A stretch of 64,000 nucleotides of DNA from Bradyrhizobium sp. (GTDB taxonomy: Bacteria; Pseudomonadota; Alphaproteobacteria; Rhizobiales; Xanthobacteraceae), in the NCBI RefSeq assembly GCF_016213215.1, contig NZ_JACRAW010000010.1:1-64000 (forward strand). The letters run 5' to 3'. Below the pieces are notes generated by a model that saw only the letters and a list, made by a program, of their open reading frames with translations, was not told the DNA's origin and made no database searches. Position numbers and translations under genes: made by a program. Position 1 is the first letter of the stretch. Each line of letters starts with the position of its first letter. Below are positions 31,501 through 39,049 of this stretch, in pieces.

Positions 31501-31699
31501 CGCGAATCCAGTCGTCGCTGAATGCCTCGCGCTGCTGAAGCACAAGCACGAGCGCCTGGTCCGGCGCGAGCGCAAGCCTGGAGAAGAACCGCTCGATGCT
31601 GTCCATCGCGGCGGCGGAGGCGCCGACCCCGACGATCAGCGGAGCTCGTCGGTGCCGGCTTTCTCCTGCCGCCTGCGATCCCCCATTATCATTGCTCAT
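28526..31699 (-). CDS. CheB-CheR-PAS-HWE histidine kinase fusion
   Basis: A 1057-aa soluble signalling protein. Order: CheB methylesterase-like (residues ~18-200), CheR methyltransferase (~215-480; GVTEFFRDKCEFELLETL, VWVLGCATGEEVYSIGILL binds SAM), a coiled coil rich in ELQSANEELETSREELQ (~650-735), PAS (~740-850), and an HWE kinase (LLSELQHRVRNTLGVVRSIA with the phospho-His near 868; VHELATNALKYGAL near 955; FDWRERGGP near 990). In the CheB part the Ser (GVGASAAAMDS) and Asp (GTGTDGTLG) remain, but the catalytic His position reads VLQQREAF, so esterase activity is doubtful. It is coupled to a Crp/Fnr gene. Confidence 0.93.
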   Translation of the reverse strand: MSNDNGGSQAAGESRHRRAPLIVGVGASAAAMDSIERFFSRLALAPDQALVLVLQQREAFSDDWIRDRLRRLEGARLSEAGDGALIEGNTIYLCPAGRITTVQGNQFAVRNAEQAPGARATIDSFLVSLAEHRSEQSIGVVLAGTGTDGTLGVATLKDHGGLAIAERLLSDASDPFVEGNNAAAIADFVLAAEEIAEHIQVHARHLRRLEDKQGFDEVLAAASPSLTKIADILRHKTGNDFHGYKQNTFLRRVQRRMQVLQIDDIAAYVDFLRKEKDEAQHLFNDLLIGVTEFFRDKCEFELLETLVIPKIFENKTAGQQVRVWVLGCATGEEVYSIGILLREHMARMDTAPQVQIFATDIDGPALATARVGRYRTNVESEMSPERLARWFVREGDTYCVVKELREMCIFSQHNVIKDAPFSKLDLVSCRNLLIYLNSELQDRVIPLFHFALLPDRFLFLGNSENVTRHQKLFAPVDRRARIFRKVDSGTRLPPEFPIATASGRPPVEVPPVHAFAPDVGLERRAQRIAERYAPAYVITDERFHVLHFSGRTGRFIDPTAGAATLDLLQLVHRDLRLELRTALGRAAEINETAHAGQVSLGLQGDRLLVDITVEPIPEGPNGQRNFVVLFRDGSARTADNQSGDANELVRSEHVERIESELRATRERLQATIEELESTNEELKSSNEEYQSLNEELQSANEELETSREELQSVNEELTTVNGELAHRVQELTRATSDLRNFLESTQIATLFLDNDMRVMNFTPAITQVLHVLETDIGRPIAHIKSKIPIEELYDDVRRVLRTLASAERELTASDSGTRYIVRILPYRSIENFIAGVVITFVDVTAVIRAEERQRLLLSELQHRVRNTLGVVRSIARRTAQTSPTVEDFAAHLDGRLNAFARTQAMVTRDPDGGVDLEYLIVEELLAYNAREGEQVRISGPNVRLQPKPAETFALAVHELATNALKYGALREPSGRIEISWRIDETGIPPQLIFDWRERGGPTVTAPRRKGFGTELLERTLAFEFKGRTNLTFNPLGVHYTTTIPLSRRIVHTPAMDG

Positions 31700-31789
31700 A
31701 CGCAGAATGACTTCCGTCGCTCATAAAGATTCTGTCCAGATTTGCTGATCTACCTTAGCCGAACCGTCTGACCGGCAAAATAGCCGTTC

Positions 31790-31815
31790 GCCTGGAAGCC
31801 GGCGCGCCTCCAGGC
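31790..31815. terminator. Candidate hairpin downstream of the CheB gene
   Basis: GCCTGGA / TCCAGGC, 7-bp arms with a 12-base loop, in the 237-base gap after the cheB-like stop. On the minus strand a TTTT follows a few bases later. A weak terminator is possible. Confidence 0.35.
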
Positions 31816-31936
31816 ACGCCTTTGACGGTGCAACGGCGCACCCCCAGGCAGGATCATCCGCGGAAGTGGCCCCCCGGGTCAGCGGGGGTAGCTGCGGGCG
31901 ACGACCCGGTGCAGGGCAAGATCACGGCGCCTCGGA

Positions 31937-33226
31937 CTACCCGGCCTGAGTTCGCCCTTCGAGGTAAGCGATCCGGCGCTCGATCAGGTTGCGGTGGCGC
32001 TCCCATTCGATCAGTGTCTGCCTGAGCAAAGCCGCGAGACGCTCGGCTTGCTCGGCATCGCGCTCCGAGTCATGCACGATCGTCAGGAGAGCCTTCTGGT
32101 TCCGCAAGCGGGTCCGGCCGTTTTCGAGGTCGGCTTCGGCCTTCGCCAGCATCCGCTTCTCGGCCTCGATCTGAGCAGGCCGTTCCGCCGAGGTGGGTGG
32201 CACTGCCGTCATCGACCACCTCCATCGGGGCTTTGGTCGTTGCGGATCAAGTGAGTCAATTACGGCGCGGCGAATAAGGTCCGCATAACGTCGGTATTCA
32301 GCCGCTCTCGCGTCATACATTTGCGCGACGGCAGCCCGGCCGCTTTGGCGGCCGCCCTCCGCCATGCGGTGGACGAGTTCGGCGCGCTCTTCGATGATGC
32401 GCAAAGCGACGCGCAACGCTTCGTCCACCCGGCTTTCCTCATGCCGGGCCAGGGCGTCGGCGGTATAGGCGTGGCCAGCCTGGCAACGAAATCGCAACGG
32501 GCGGTCGCCTCTGATATTGGACAACACGCCGCCGCAGCCCGGACAAGTCAATGCGGTAGCATCAGCGATGTTTGTCAGGTTCTCCTTGTCGATTCCCTCG
32601 CCCGCTGCAATCGCCACCTCAAGTGCCAGTTCGGGTGAGACAGGAAGCGCCGCACCGGGCCGTTCCCGGACCAGGTCGGACAGCACGTCGCCGAGAAGCG
32701 CACCCGGAACGCAGAGATCGACCGTGGTTGCCTCCAGCGCCCGGGAGGGCATCTCGTTGACAATTGCATCCGCAGGATCCTGTACCAGCGCCACGCCGCC
32801 GCGGCGCTTGATGGCATTCAGGCCCGCTGCTCCGTCGCACAGATTGCCGCTGAGCACCACGCCAATCACGCGGGGGCCATAGTGCAGGGCGGCCGAGCGG
32901 AACAGGGGATCGATTGCCGGCCTCGCCATATTTTCGCGCGGGCCCCGGCCAAGGACGATATGGCCGTCGAACACGAGGAGATGATGATCGGGCGCGCCGA
33001 CATAGACGTGCCCGCTTTGGATCGGCATGCCGTTTTCGGCCTGGCGGACCGGCAACTTGCTGGCCGCGCTGGCGACCGTGGAAAGGATGCCGATGCCACC
33101 GGAGGGGATATGCAGAACGGCCAGAATAGCCGCCGGCAGGTCAGCCGGCAGGCGGCTCAATATCTCCTTTAGCGGGTCAGTCGCGCCGGAGGAGCCTCCG
33201 ATCACGACAATATCTCGGTTGCTCAT
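31937..33226 (-). CDS. Stand-alone CheB methylesterase with zinc-ribbon-like segment and coiled-coil tail
   Basis: A 429-aa protein. Residues ~1-185 are a CheB domain with complete triad: Ser in VIGGSSGATDPL, His in AVLHIPSGG (near 36) and Asp in SGNLCDGAAG (near 124). It has no receiver domain. Residues ~205-260 hold a Cys-rich ribbon-like segment (ALTCPGCGGVL, RFRCQAGHAY). After SLDPQRP (~320) a Lys/Glu/Arg-rich coiled coil (EAEKRMLAKAEADLENGRT, ERLAALLRQTLIEWERHRN) extends to the end; similar stretches usually occur as separate small proteins. ATG 33226 is chosen. It would demethylate or deamidate receptors, while the neighbouring fusion carries an altered CheB. Confidence 0.88.
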   Translation of the reverse strand: MSNRDIVVIGGSSGATDPLKEILSRLPADLPAAILAVLHIPSGGIGILSTVASAASKLPVRQAENGMPIQSGHVYVGAPDHHLLVFDGHIVLGRGPRENMARPAIDPLFRSAALHYGPRVIGVVLSGNLCDGAAGLNAIKRRGGVALVQDPADAIVNEMPSRALEATTVDLCVPGALLGDVLSDLVRERPGAALPVSPELALEVAIAAGEGIDKENLTNIADATALTCPGCGGVLSNIRGDRPLRFRCQAGHAYTADALARHEESRVDEALRVALRIIEERAELVHRMAEGGRQSGRAAVAQMYDARAAEYRRYADLIRRAVIDSLDPQRPKPRWRWSMTAVPPTSAERPAQIEAEKRMLAKAEADLENGRTRLRNQKALLTIVHDSERDAEQAERLAALLRQTLIEWERHRNLIERRIAYLEGRTQAG

Positions 33227-33313
33227 GGAACCCAATGATGCCGAACGGGTTCTGGCACAAGACACGTCGCGCGCTTAGGTTCCTCGATCCCGGCGATAGA
33301 TAGTTGCAGGCCA

Positions 33314-33736
33314 ATGTCTCTATTTCAGCTAGCTGCATTTGCGGCAGGATTAGGTGCATTTGCGGTACCGGCTCCGCTCGCCGGGCGGCGGGTTCTGGTC
33401 GTCGAAGACGAATATTTTCTGGCCGACGACATCAGTCGCGAGCTGAATCTGGTTGGTGCGCAAATCCTCGGACCCGTCAACCAGATCGACGAAGCCAGCA
33501 CGCTTCTGGAAAGCGGAGAGCGGGTCGACGCGGCCGTGCTCGATGTAAACGTCGCGAGCGAAATGGTCTTCCCATTGGCCCGTGCACTGCGGTCCCGAAA
33601 TGTTCCCTTTCTGTTCACTACGGGTTATGACAGGAACGTTGTCGCGCCCGAATTTGACGACGTGGTGCTCCTCTCTAAGCCTCTGGACATCGCTGCTTTG
33701 GTCCGCGAGCTGAGCGACCTTCTGCAAAAGCGGTAA
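33314..33736 (+). CDS. Single-domain response regulator
   Basis: A 140-aa receiver protein with no output domain. Acidic pocket VLVVEDEYFLADD (near residue 29), phospho-acceptor Asp in AAVLDVNVASE (near 76), switch Thr in FLFTTGYD (near 103) and Lys in LLSKPLDIAAL (near 121). A hydrophobic, Ala/Gly-rich 25-residue leader precedes the domain and contains a short duplication (AAFAAGLGAF, encoded by a repeated TGCATTTGCGG). No later start codon is available. Such receivers often take phosphate from HWE kinases like the one at 28.5-31.7 kb; that pairing is inferred from proximity. Confidence 0.9.
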   Translation: MSLFQLAAFAAGLGAFAVPAPLAGRRVLVVEDEYFLADDISRELNLVGAQILGPVNQIDEASTLLESGERVDAAVLDVNVASEMVFPLARALRSRNVPFLFTTGYDRNVVAPEFDDVVLLSKPLDIAALVRELSDLLQKR

Positions 33737-33739
33737 CTC

Positions 33740-34048
33740 GTGTCGCGACTTGGCGACGTTGACCTCCATCAAAATGGGAAAGCTGCGGCGTGGCTTTGTC
33801 TTTTGTCTATGGCGCCGCCAATCAACCTTCCTGTCCTTGAAGATCGCCTTGAACACCTAGCCGGGCGAGACCCTTTGTTCGGGCATGCCGACTTCGTTCG
33901 GCTATTCGGAACCAATGACGCGACGCTCGGACGTCTTGAAACCTTCGCCAAAGGACACGATTGCCTGACCAGCTGGTCAAGGGCAGGGCTCAGCTTTGAG
34001 AAGAGGTTGTGCGAGCAGGCACTCAAAGCCGCCAACCAGACAAGCTGA
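33740..34048 (+). CDS. Possible small protein, unknown
   Basis: A 102-aa frame from GTG 33740, starting three bases after the response-regulator stop. The C-terminal two thirds look protein-like (LPVLEDRLEHLAGRDPLFG, NDATLGRLETFAKGHDCL), with alternating helices. No family is recognised and the start is weak, so it may be a true short gene coupled to the regulator or a chance frame. Confidence 0.35.
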   Translation: MSRLGDVDLHQNGKAAAWLCLLSMAPPINLPVLEDRLEHLAGRDPLFGHADFVRLFGTNDATLGRLETFAKGHDCLTSWSRAGLSFEKRLCEQALKAANQTS

Positions 34049-34076
34049 CAGCAAGCCGGTCGAGCCCTGGACGCGA

Positions 34077-34277
34077 TCACCGCCACATCGTCGGCGCGGC
34101 GCTGAGGACCTTTTGGCCCGCTTGCTTGAGAGCGTCAGCTGGGGTCTCGCCCTTGCCGGTCTCTTCCAGCATTTTCGAAGCGACGTGCGTTGCAGCGCCC
34201 GTTTCGTTCTGGGAGGCCCCCTCGCGCATTTCGTTCACAAGGGCGCGCAGCAGAGCGGTGATGTCGGCATCAAGCAT
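34077..34277 (-). CDS. Small hypothetical protein
   Basis: A 66-aa protein from ATG 34277, preceded by GGAGGGG at good spacing. Sequence is helical and slightly acidic (DADITALLRALVNEMREGAS, TPADALKQAGQKVLSAA). It lies downstream of the SIR2 gene on the same strand with a 145-base gap. No family recognised. Confidence 0.55.
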   Translation of the reverse strand: MLDADITALLRALVNEMREGASQNETGAATHVASKMLEETGKGETPADALKQAGQKVLSAAPTMWR

Positions 34278-34422
34278 GGGAGTTCCCCTCCGACTTGCCC
34301 TCGACAAAATGCCAAGCATCTCGTCGTGCCCGAAATCAGGTATGTTAAGAATCTTGGGAGAATCCCGCAGGAGAACCAACGTAAGGCAGCGCCTTGCTTG
34401 CGAGCTGTGGGCGGCTGTCCAA

Positions 34423-35289
34423 TCAGGTTCGGTCCGCTGCCGAATTCAGTTGAGCCTGGAGGTCGGACAGAAAATCCGCCAGCCCATGATCCACATTCGA
34501 CTCGTTGCGAGGCGTCACCATGGTAATGCCCCACTTCGCCAGGACGGCCTCCTGCACGGGATTGTGCGACGGCATGAAGATGAAGGACTTCGGGCGGTCG
34601 TGCCTGTGGTCGGACTCCTCCCACATCTGCCAGATGCGATGCATCAACAGCCGGATGTTCGGATCCGACATGCTGTATCCGATGAAAAGGATGGTGTTGG
34701 CCAGCGCATCCGCACGAAACCTGACGTCCAGCGGTGAATTGAATGACAGTCGGTTCAGGAAGTCGGTCTCGGTCAGAACAAGCGAGACATCGTCGTCAAA
34801 GTCGCCATGATATTTGATGATGTGGGTGACGCCCGCCGGAGCTCCGGCGATCTCCCTGGCGTTGCCGATCTTGGCATACGGCTTACCATACACCTCGAAT
34901 GCGATCTCCAGATTCCGATCGTAATTGGTGGTGTAGATAACCGGAAAGTCGAGCTCGACGATAAGCCTGTGGAGCCGCGACGCGGCAACACGGTCCGGCG
35001 CGACTTTCCAGTTTCTGTCAAGCCAGCTGCGCAGAGGCCCGATGCCGCCCCTTTTAAGGCGGTAGTACTCGGCCAGCATCTGGTAGCCATCGTGCATCCC
35101 GACGATCACGCTGCTTTCAAGCCCGAGCTCTCCGAGCAAGTGATCGATGAGAGTTTGCCAGGACGGCAGCCCAACGGCCATCGATACGCCGGCGCCGACG
35201 AACAGAATTGCGTGCTTGCGCCGCATCGCGGCTGCGAGCATTTCGTGCGGCGACGCTGCGCGCTCCAGGCCCGTTTGCGTGACGTTCAT
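34423..35289 (-). CDS. SIR2-like domain protein
   Basis: A ~288-aa protein with a SIR2-like NAD-binding fold. AILFVGAGVSMAVGLPSWQ (near residue 27) is the NAD-binding GAG-S motif, VIYTTNYDRNLEIAF (near 116) gives the TxNxD motif and THIIKYHGDFDD (near 153) the catalytic-type His. The C-terminal half (NTILFIGYSMSDPNIRLL) matches the stand-alone SIR2_2 type rather than protein deacetylases. Such proteins are often NADases in anti-phage systems. No defence partner (TIR, Argonaute, HerA) is next to it, so defence is only a possibility. ATG 35289 is chosen with a weak ribosome site; ATG 35349 is an alternative. Confidence 0.85.
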   Translation of the reverse strand: MNVTQTGLERAASPHEMLAAAMRRKHAILFVGAGVSMAVGLPSWQTLIDHLLGELGLESSVIVGMHDGYQMLAEYYRLKRGGIGPLRSWLDRNWKVAPDRVAASRLHRLIVELDFPVIYTTNYDRNLEIAFEVYGKPYAKIGNAREIAGAPAGVTHIIKYHGDFDDDVSLVLTETDFLNRLSFNSPLDVRFRADALANTILFIGYSMSDPNIRLLMHRIWQMWEESDHRHDRPKSFIFMPSHNPVQEAVLAKWGITMVTPRNESNVDHGLADFLSDLQAQLNSAADRT

Positions 35290-35519
35290 GCCTGTTGAAT
35301 GACCGAAACAAGGCTCGGTTCCTAACAGAGTCCTTTGGAGGACCAGCATGTGCAGAGTTTGGGCGCATCGCGGTGTGATCGGGCGCTCACTTGCAGGCGG
35401 GCGCGCAGAGGTGGTCCTCGAACGAAACGACCTGCTTCACTAAAGTATGTTAGTGCCGCCGGCGCGCTGCTCCCGCACTCTTGAATCGACCAACGCGATC
35501 CTGACAGGCGGGGACAGGA

Positions 35520-35714
35520 ATGAAGTTCGGCGGCAGTTCGGATCAGAGTCTTCTGACTCTTTACGAGAATGTGCGGCAGCAGCTCGCTGCAGACCTCAAG
35601 AACAGCAATGGACGTTATCGGCTGCTTGGGGAACACGCGAAGCAATACGCGCAGGAACTGCGTGACGAGATGGTTCGGCGCGGCCTTCGCTTCGAACCGA
35701 TCGAATGGCCCTAG
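35520..35714 (+). CDS. Small hypothetical protein
   Basis: A 64-aa hydrophilic helical protein (SLLTLYENVRQQLAADLKNS, YAQELRDEMVRRGLRFEPI). ATG 35520 follows GGCGGGGACAGGA. I believe short proteins of this sort are widespread in Bradyrhizobium, but no function is known. It lies between the SIR2 gene and the protoglobin gene. Confidence 0.6.
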   Translation: MKFGGSSDQSLLTLYENVRQQLAADLKNSNGRYRLLGEHAKQYAQELRDEMVRRGLRFEPIEWP

Positions 35715-35829
35715 GGCGCGATGGGCCTCCGCAATCGGCAACCCCCGATCAATCGTCCGGGGCGGATCTCAACGTAGATCAAGTCGGTGCGGAGGGTCGT
35801 TAACTCCCGCTGACTAGCCTCGGCGAGCC

Positions 35830-36327
35830 GTGAACAGTCCTCATCCGCAGGCGGGACGAGTTGTGACTAAGATGGAAGCGCTCATCGATTTTCTCGATAT
35901 CGATTCCCGTTCGCGCCGGATCGCGACGGAAATCTGGCCACTGATCGAGCCACGAATGGGCGACCTGATCGACGCGTTTTACGCCGGCGTCGGTCCGTTC
36001 ACCGTCGAGCCGGAACGGACGGCGCAGACGGTCGAGCACCTCAAGACAACGCACACCCGGCACTGGAAGAACCTGTTCGAAAGCCGTTTCGACGAGGACT
36101 ATTTCCGCAGTGCATCCCTGATCGGGATCCAACACTACGAGATGGGTCTCCATTCGAAGTGGCACGTCGTCGGCTATGCCAGGATGAAGAATGAGCTTTC
36201 GGCCGAGCTCTTTCGCGCGCGTCTGCCGCGCAATTCGAAAGCGCAAGCGATAACAACGCTCAACAAGTACCTGGCGCTGGACATGGCGATTTCGCTGTCA
36301 TCCTACACTTGTATCCTGATCGAGTAG
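35830..36327 (+). CDS. Single-domain protoglobin / sensor globin
   Basis: A 165-aa protein consisting only of a globin-coupled-sensor type globin domain. Helix markers are TRHWKNLFESRFDEDYF (near residue 77) and SLIGIQHYEMGLHSKWHVVG (near 97), where His in IQHYEMGL is the expected proximal heme ligand. No methyl-accepting, GGDEF or kinase domain follows. It would bind O2, NO or CO. The GTG at 35830 is one possible start; ATG 35872 removes 14 residues and leaves the globin intact. It sits beside a FnrN-like regulator and a globin-coupled chemoreceptor. Confidence 0.85.
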   Translation: MNSPHPQAGRVVTKMEALIDFLDIDSRSRRIATEIWPLIEPRMGDLIDAFYAGVGPFTVEPERTAQTVEHLKTTHTRHWKNLFESRFDEDYFRSASLIGIQHYEMGLHSKWHVVGYARMKNELSAELFRARLPRNSKAQAITTLNKYLALDMAISLSSYTCILIE

Positions 36328-36353
36328 CGAAGCTGACGGCTGTGTGCGCCGCA

Positions 36354-37067
36354 TCAACTCAGCGAACCCAGCCGTTTGAGCTCGGCCACATCGTGGACCT
36401 TCAGCACGCCATTCGACATTTCGACCACGCGGCGATCCCGAAAGACGCCGAGAACACGGCTGACATGAACAGCCGTCAGCCCGACCGCGTCGGCGACGTG
36501 CTGCTGGCGCAAGGGGAAGGGATACTGCTGTTCGCGGATGACATTGCGGGCCGCGATTCGCTCCGTCAGGTTCAGCAGCAGGAATGCGATGCGCTCCTCC
36601 GCAGAATACTGACCGAGGGCGGCGATCATCTCATCGCCGCATCTCGCCTCGCTCGAGCAGGTCTCGGCCAGCGCCATGACGATGGTCGGGTCGGCCGCAA
36701 GGCGGGATTGGACCTCCGTGCGCCGCATCGTGCTGATCTGGACATCGGTCAACGCCTTGACGGAGAAATGAAAGCGCTCCTCGAATACCGAAGCCACCGA
36801 GAAAAGGTCGCCGGGCAGCAGAAAACCGAGGATTTGCCGGCGTCCGTCCGCCAATTGCAGGAACCGAAAACCCCAGCCGTTGCACAGCACGAAAAGATCC
36901 GGCGATGCCTGGTTGCGCGCGACGATCTGCCTGCCGGCCGGAACGACACGATGATGTTGCCAGCCGCCGGCTGCGCCGGAAGCGATCGCACCAGTCCTCC
37001 CCAATACCGCGTCGCAAAAGCCCACGCCGTAGCGGGGGCACGATGCGCAGGGCGAAATGTTCTTCAT
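36354..37067 (-). CDS. Crp/Fnr regulator with FnrN-type N-terminal Cys motif
   Basis: A 237-aa regulator. The N-terminus carries CASCPRYGVGFC (C-x2-C-x7-C, residues 7-18), the spacing described for rhizobial FnrN and consistent with an oxygen-labile [4Fe-4S] cluster. The cyclic-nucleotide-type beta barrel follows (RQILGFLLPGDLFSVASVF) and then an HTH (QQHVADAVGLTAVHVSRVLG near residue 190). The recognition helix has SR but Val where FNR has Glu, so DNA specificity may be altered. Candidate fourth cluster ligands include Cys in LFVLCNGWG. Divergent from the globin-coupled chemoreceptor, with a 27-bp palindrome between them. Confidence 0.88.
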   Translation of the reverse strand: MKNISPCASCPRYGVGFCDAVLGRTGAIASGAAGGWQHHRVVPAGRQIVARNQASPDLFVLCNGWGFRFLQLADGRRQILGFLLPGDLFSVASVFEERFHFSVKALTDVQISTMRRTEVQSRLAADPTIVMALAETCSSEARCGDEMIAALGQYSAEERIAFLLLNLTERIAARNVIREQQYPFPLRQQHVADAVGLTAVHVSRVLGVFRDRRVVEMSNGVLKVHDVAELKRLGSLS

Positions 37068-37126
37068 AGTTCTCTTTGCCCGCCACCCCTGACGCCCGCG
37101 CCGCTGCGGCGTCACTCCCAAGCCCC

Positions 37127-37153
37127 TTGATCCAGGTTAACAACCTGCATCAA
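37127..37153. promoter_or_regulatory. 27-bp inverted repeat containing FNR-like half sites
   Basis: TTGATCCAGGTT and AACCTGCATCAA flank a 3-base centre (AAC), with 11 of 12 positions paired. The outer ends TTGAT and ATCAA are FNR half sites, but spaced 17 rather than 4 bases apart. It lies 60 bases upstream of the FnrN-like start and 142 bases upstream of the chemoreceptor start, so it is a candidate operator for both. Confidence 0.6.
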
Positions 37154-37294
37154 CCCTTGGCGATGCGATGTTAACTGGAAATGAGAAGAATTCGCAGGTG
37201 CAGGATATGTGCGTAACTCTCGCAGGTAGTCAACGAATTTTGGTTCTCTGATTTCTTCTTTCATCCCCCAAATTGCTTGCCAAGGTGAAGAAAA

Positions 37295-38662
37295 ATGTCC
37301 TCGACCATAGCTGCCGGCGCAGAGTCGGACCGTTACGGGCACGATCGCGAAGTCCGGCTGCATTTCATGGGCATCGAGCCCCGGACCGGTGAAGTGTTGC
37401 GCGAGTTCTGGAAGATCGTCGAGCCGAAGCTTCCGGGCATTCTCGAAGGTTTTTACGATCACGTAACCGGGGAGCCTTCCCTCGCGCGTCTGATTGGCAA
37501 TGACATGCCACGGCTGAAAAAGGCACAAGGCGCGCATTGGGCGCGCTTGTTCAACGGCCGCTTCGACCACGAGTACATGCAGGGGGTCCGCTCGATCGGC
37601 CTCGTGCACAACAAGATCGGCCTGGAGCCGCGCTGGTACATCGGCGGCTACAATTTCGTGCTCGGCCGTTTGGTCGAGCTTGCGATCGCCAATTGTCGTT
37701 GGCGACCGCAGCGCCTCTCCGAGACGATAGTCGCGGTCAATCGCGCCGTCATGCTGGACATGGACCTCGCGATTTCGGTCTACCAGGAGGCGATGCTGGC
37801 GGAGCGGCAGAGACGGCAGGAGAAGGTCAGCACGGCGATCGTCGAGTTCGACGGCCAGATGAAGGCAGGACTGGCAACCGTCAGCGAGAGCGCGACCAAC
37901 ATGCAGGGCGCGGCCAACACGCTCGCGGCAAGCGCCGAGCAATCCACGCAGCAGTCGGCGACGGTGGCCTCGGCCTCCGAGGAGGCATCGACCAACGTGC
38001 AGGCTATCGCGGCCGCCACCGAAGAACTCAGCACTTCAATCAGAGAGATCGGCCGTCAGGTGTCGGAATCGACGAGGATTACCGGAATCGCGGTCGACCA
38101 GGCGGCGCGATCCGGCGATGCCATTCAGGAGCTCGCAAAGGCCGCGCAGCGGATCGGCGACGTCATCGAATTGATCAACACCATCGCGGCGCAGACCAAC
38201 CTCCTTGCGCTCAATGCGACGATCGAAGCGGCGCGCGCTGGCGAAGCCGGCCGCGGCTTTGCCGTGGTGGCATCCGAGGTCAAGGCGCTGGCGGAGCAGA
38301 CCGCAAAGGCAACCGGCGAAATCGGCGAGCAGATCGGCTCCATCCAGGACGCGACGACACGGTCGGTTACGGCGGTGCACGAGATCGGGACCACGATCGC
38401 GAAGGTCAACGAGATCGCCACCGCGATCGCGGCAGCCGTCGAGCAGCAGGGGGTGGCGACGACGGAGATCGCGCGCAACATCCAGGACGCGGCTGAGGGC
38501 ACGCAGCAGGTCTCCTGCAACATCACGGGGGTCAGCCAGGCCGCCTCGGAAACCGGGCAGACGGCCGCGCGCCTTCTCGGCACGGCCGACGAGCTCGCGC
38601 AGCAATCCGTCGCGCTGCGCGCGCGCGCCGAGGAGTTCTTTGCTGCGATCAGGGTGGCGTGA
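37295..38662 (+). CDS. Globin-coupled methyl-accepting chemotaxis protein (HemAT-like)
   Basis: A 455-aa soluble aerotaxis transducer. Residues ~15-180 are a sensor globin with [20 protein letters not shown] near residue 108, whose His is the proximal heme ligand. No membrane segment is present. Residues ~185-455 are the methyl-accepting signalling coiled coil; its tip is [20 protein letters not shown] (near 299), followed by [20 protein letters not shown]. It should sense O2 or a related gas in the cytoplasm and signal through CheA/CheW encoded elsewhere. Divergent from the FnrN-like gene. Confidence 0.95.
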   Translation: MSSTIAAGAESDRYGHDREVRLHFMGIEPRTGEVLREFWKIVEPKLPGILEGFYDHVTGEPSLARLIGNDMPRLKKAQGAHWARLFNGRFDHEYMQGVRSIGLVHNKIGLEPRWYIGGYNFVLGRLVELAIANCRWRPQRLSETIVAVNRAVMLDMDLAISVYQEAMLAERQRRQEKVSTAIVEFDGQMKAGLATVSESATNMQGAANTLAASAEQSTQQSATVASASEEASTNVQAIAAATEELSTSIREIGRQVSESTRITGIAVDQAARSGDAIQELAKAAQRIGDVIELINTIAAQTNLLALNATIEAARAGEAGRGFAVVASEVKALAEQTAKATGEIGEQIGSIQDATTRSVTAVHEIGTTIAKVNEIATAIAAAVEQQGVATTEIARNIQDAAEGTQQVSCNITGVSQAASETGQTAARLLGTADELAQQSVALRARAEEFFAAIRVA

Positions 38663-38673
38663 CGCGCGCCGCT

Positions 38674-38928
38674 TCAGGTTCTGGCGTCAAGCACGGCTCT
38701 GGCCGCGTCGACATAGTCCCGCCAATGGGCGTCGGCGCAACGATCAGGCCGTCGCATGCCCTGATGGTCGCGGACGTGGGCTGCTGCGATGATCCTCGCG
38801 ATGCTCTCCTCGGCAACCGTGGCCTCCTGGATATCCACAGTGGGGCCGGCCGACGATGTATGCGCGGCAGCGGGACCGGCAACCAGTGCCGCGAGACCGG
38901 CAAGCAGAGTACGGCGTGACGTCCTCAT
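38674..38928 (-). CDS. Small secreted hypothetical protein
   Basis: An 84-aa protein. The N-terminus RTSRRTLLAGLAALVAGPAA is a signal peptide with a twin Arg, so Tat or Sec export is possible, cleaved near AAAH. The mature part is short, helical and charged. GGAGGA directly precedes ATG 38928. Its stop is 11 bases from that of the globin-coupled receptor (convergent). Unknown family. Confidence 0.6.
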   Translation of the reverse strand: MRTSRRTLLAGLAALVAGPAAAHTSSAGPTVDIQEATVAEESIARIIAAAHVRDHQGMRRPDRCADAHWRDYVDAARAVLDART

Positions 38929-39049
38929 TCCTCCATCCTTTCATTCTCCTGTCGCGACAGGTCGCAGGCGCCGCAGAGCGCCGGTCTCACCGGTCGCACT
39001 GCACGCGCCGGCCCCTGTTCCTGCTGGCCGCGCCGGCTCCTGAACCGGA

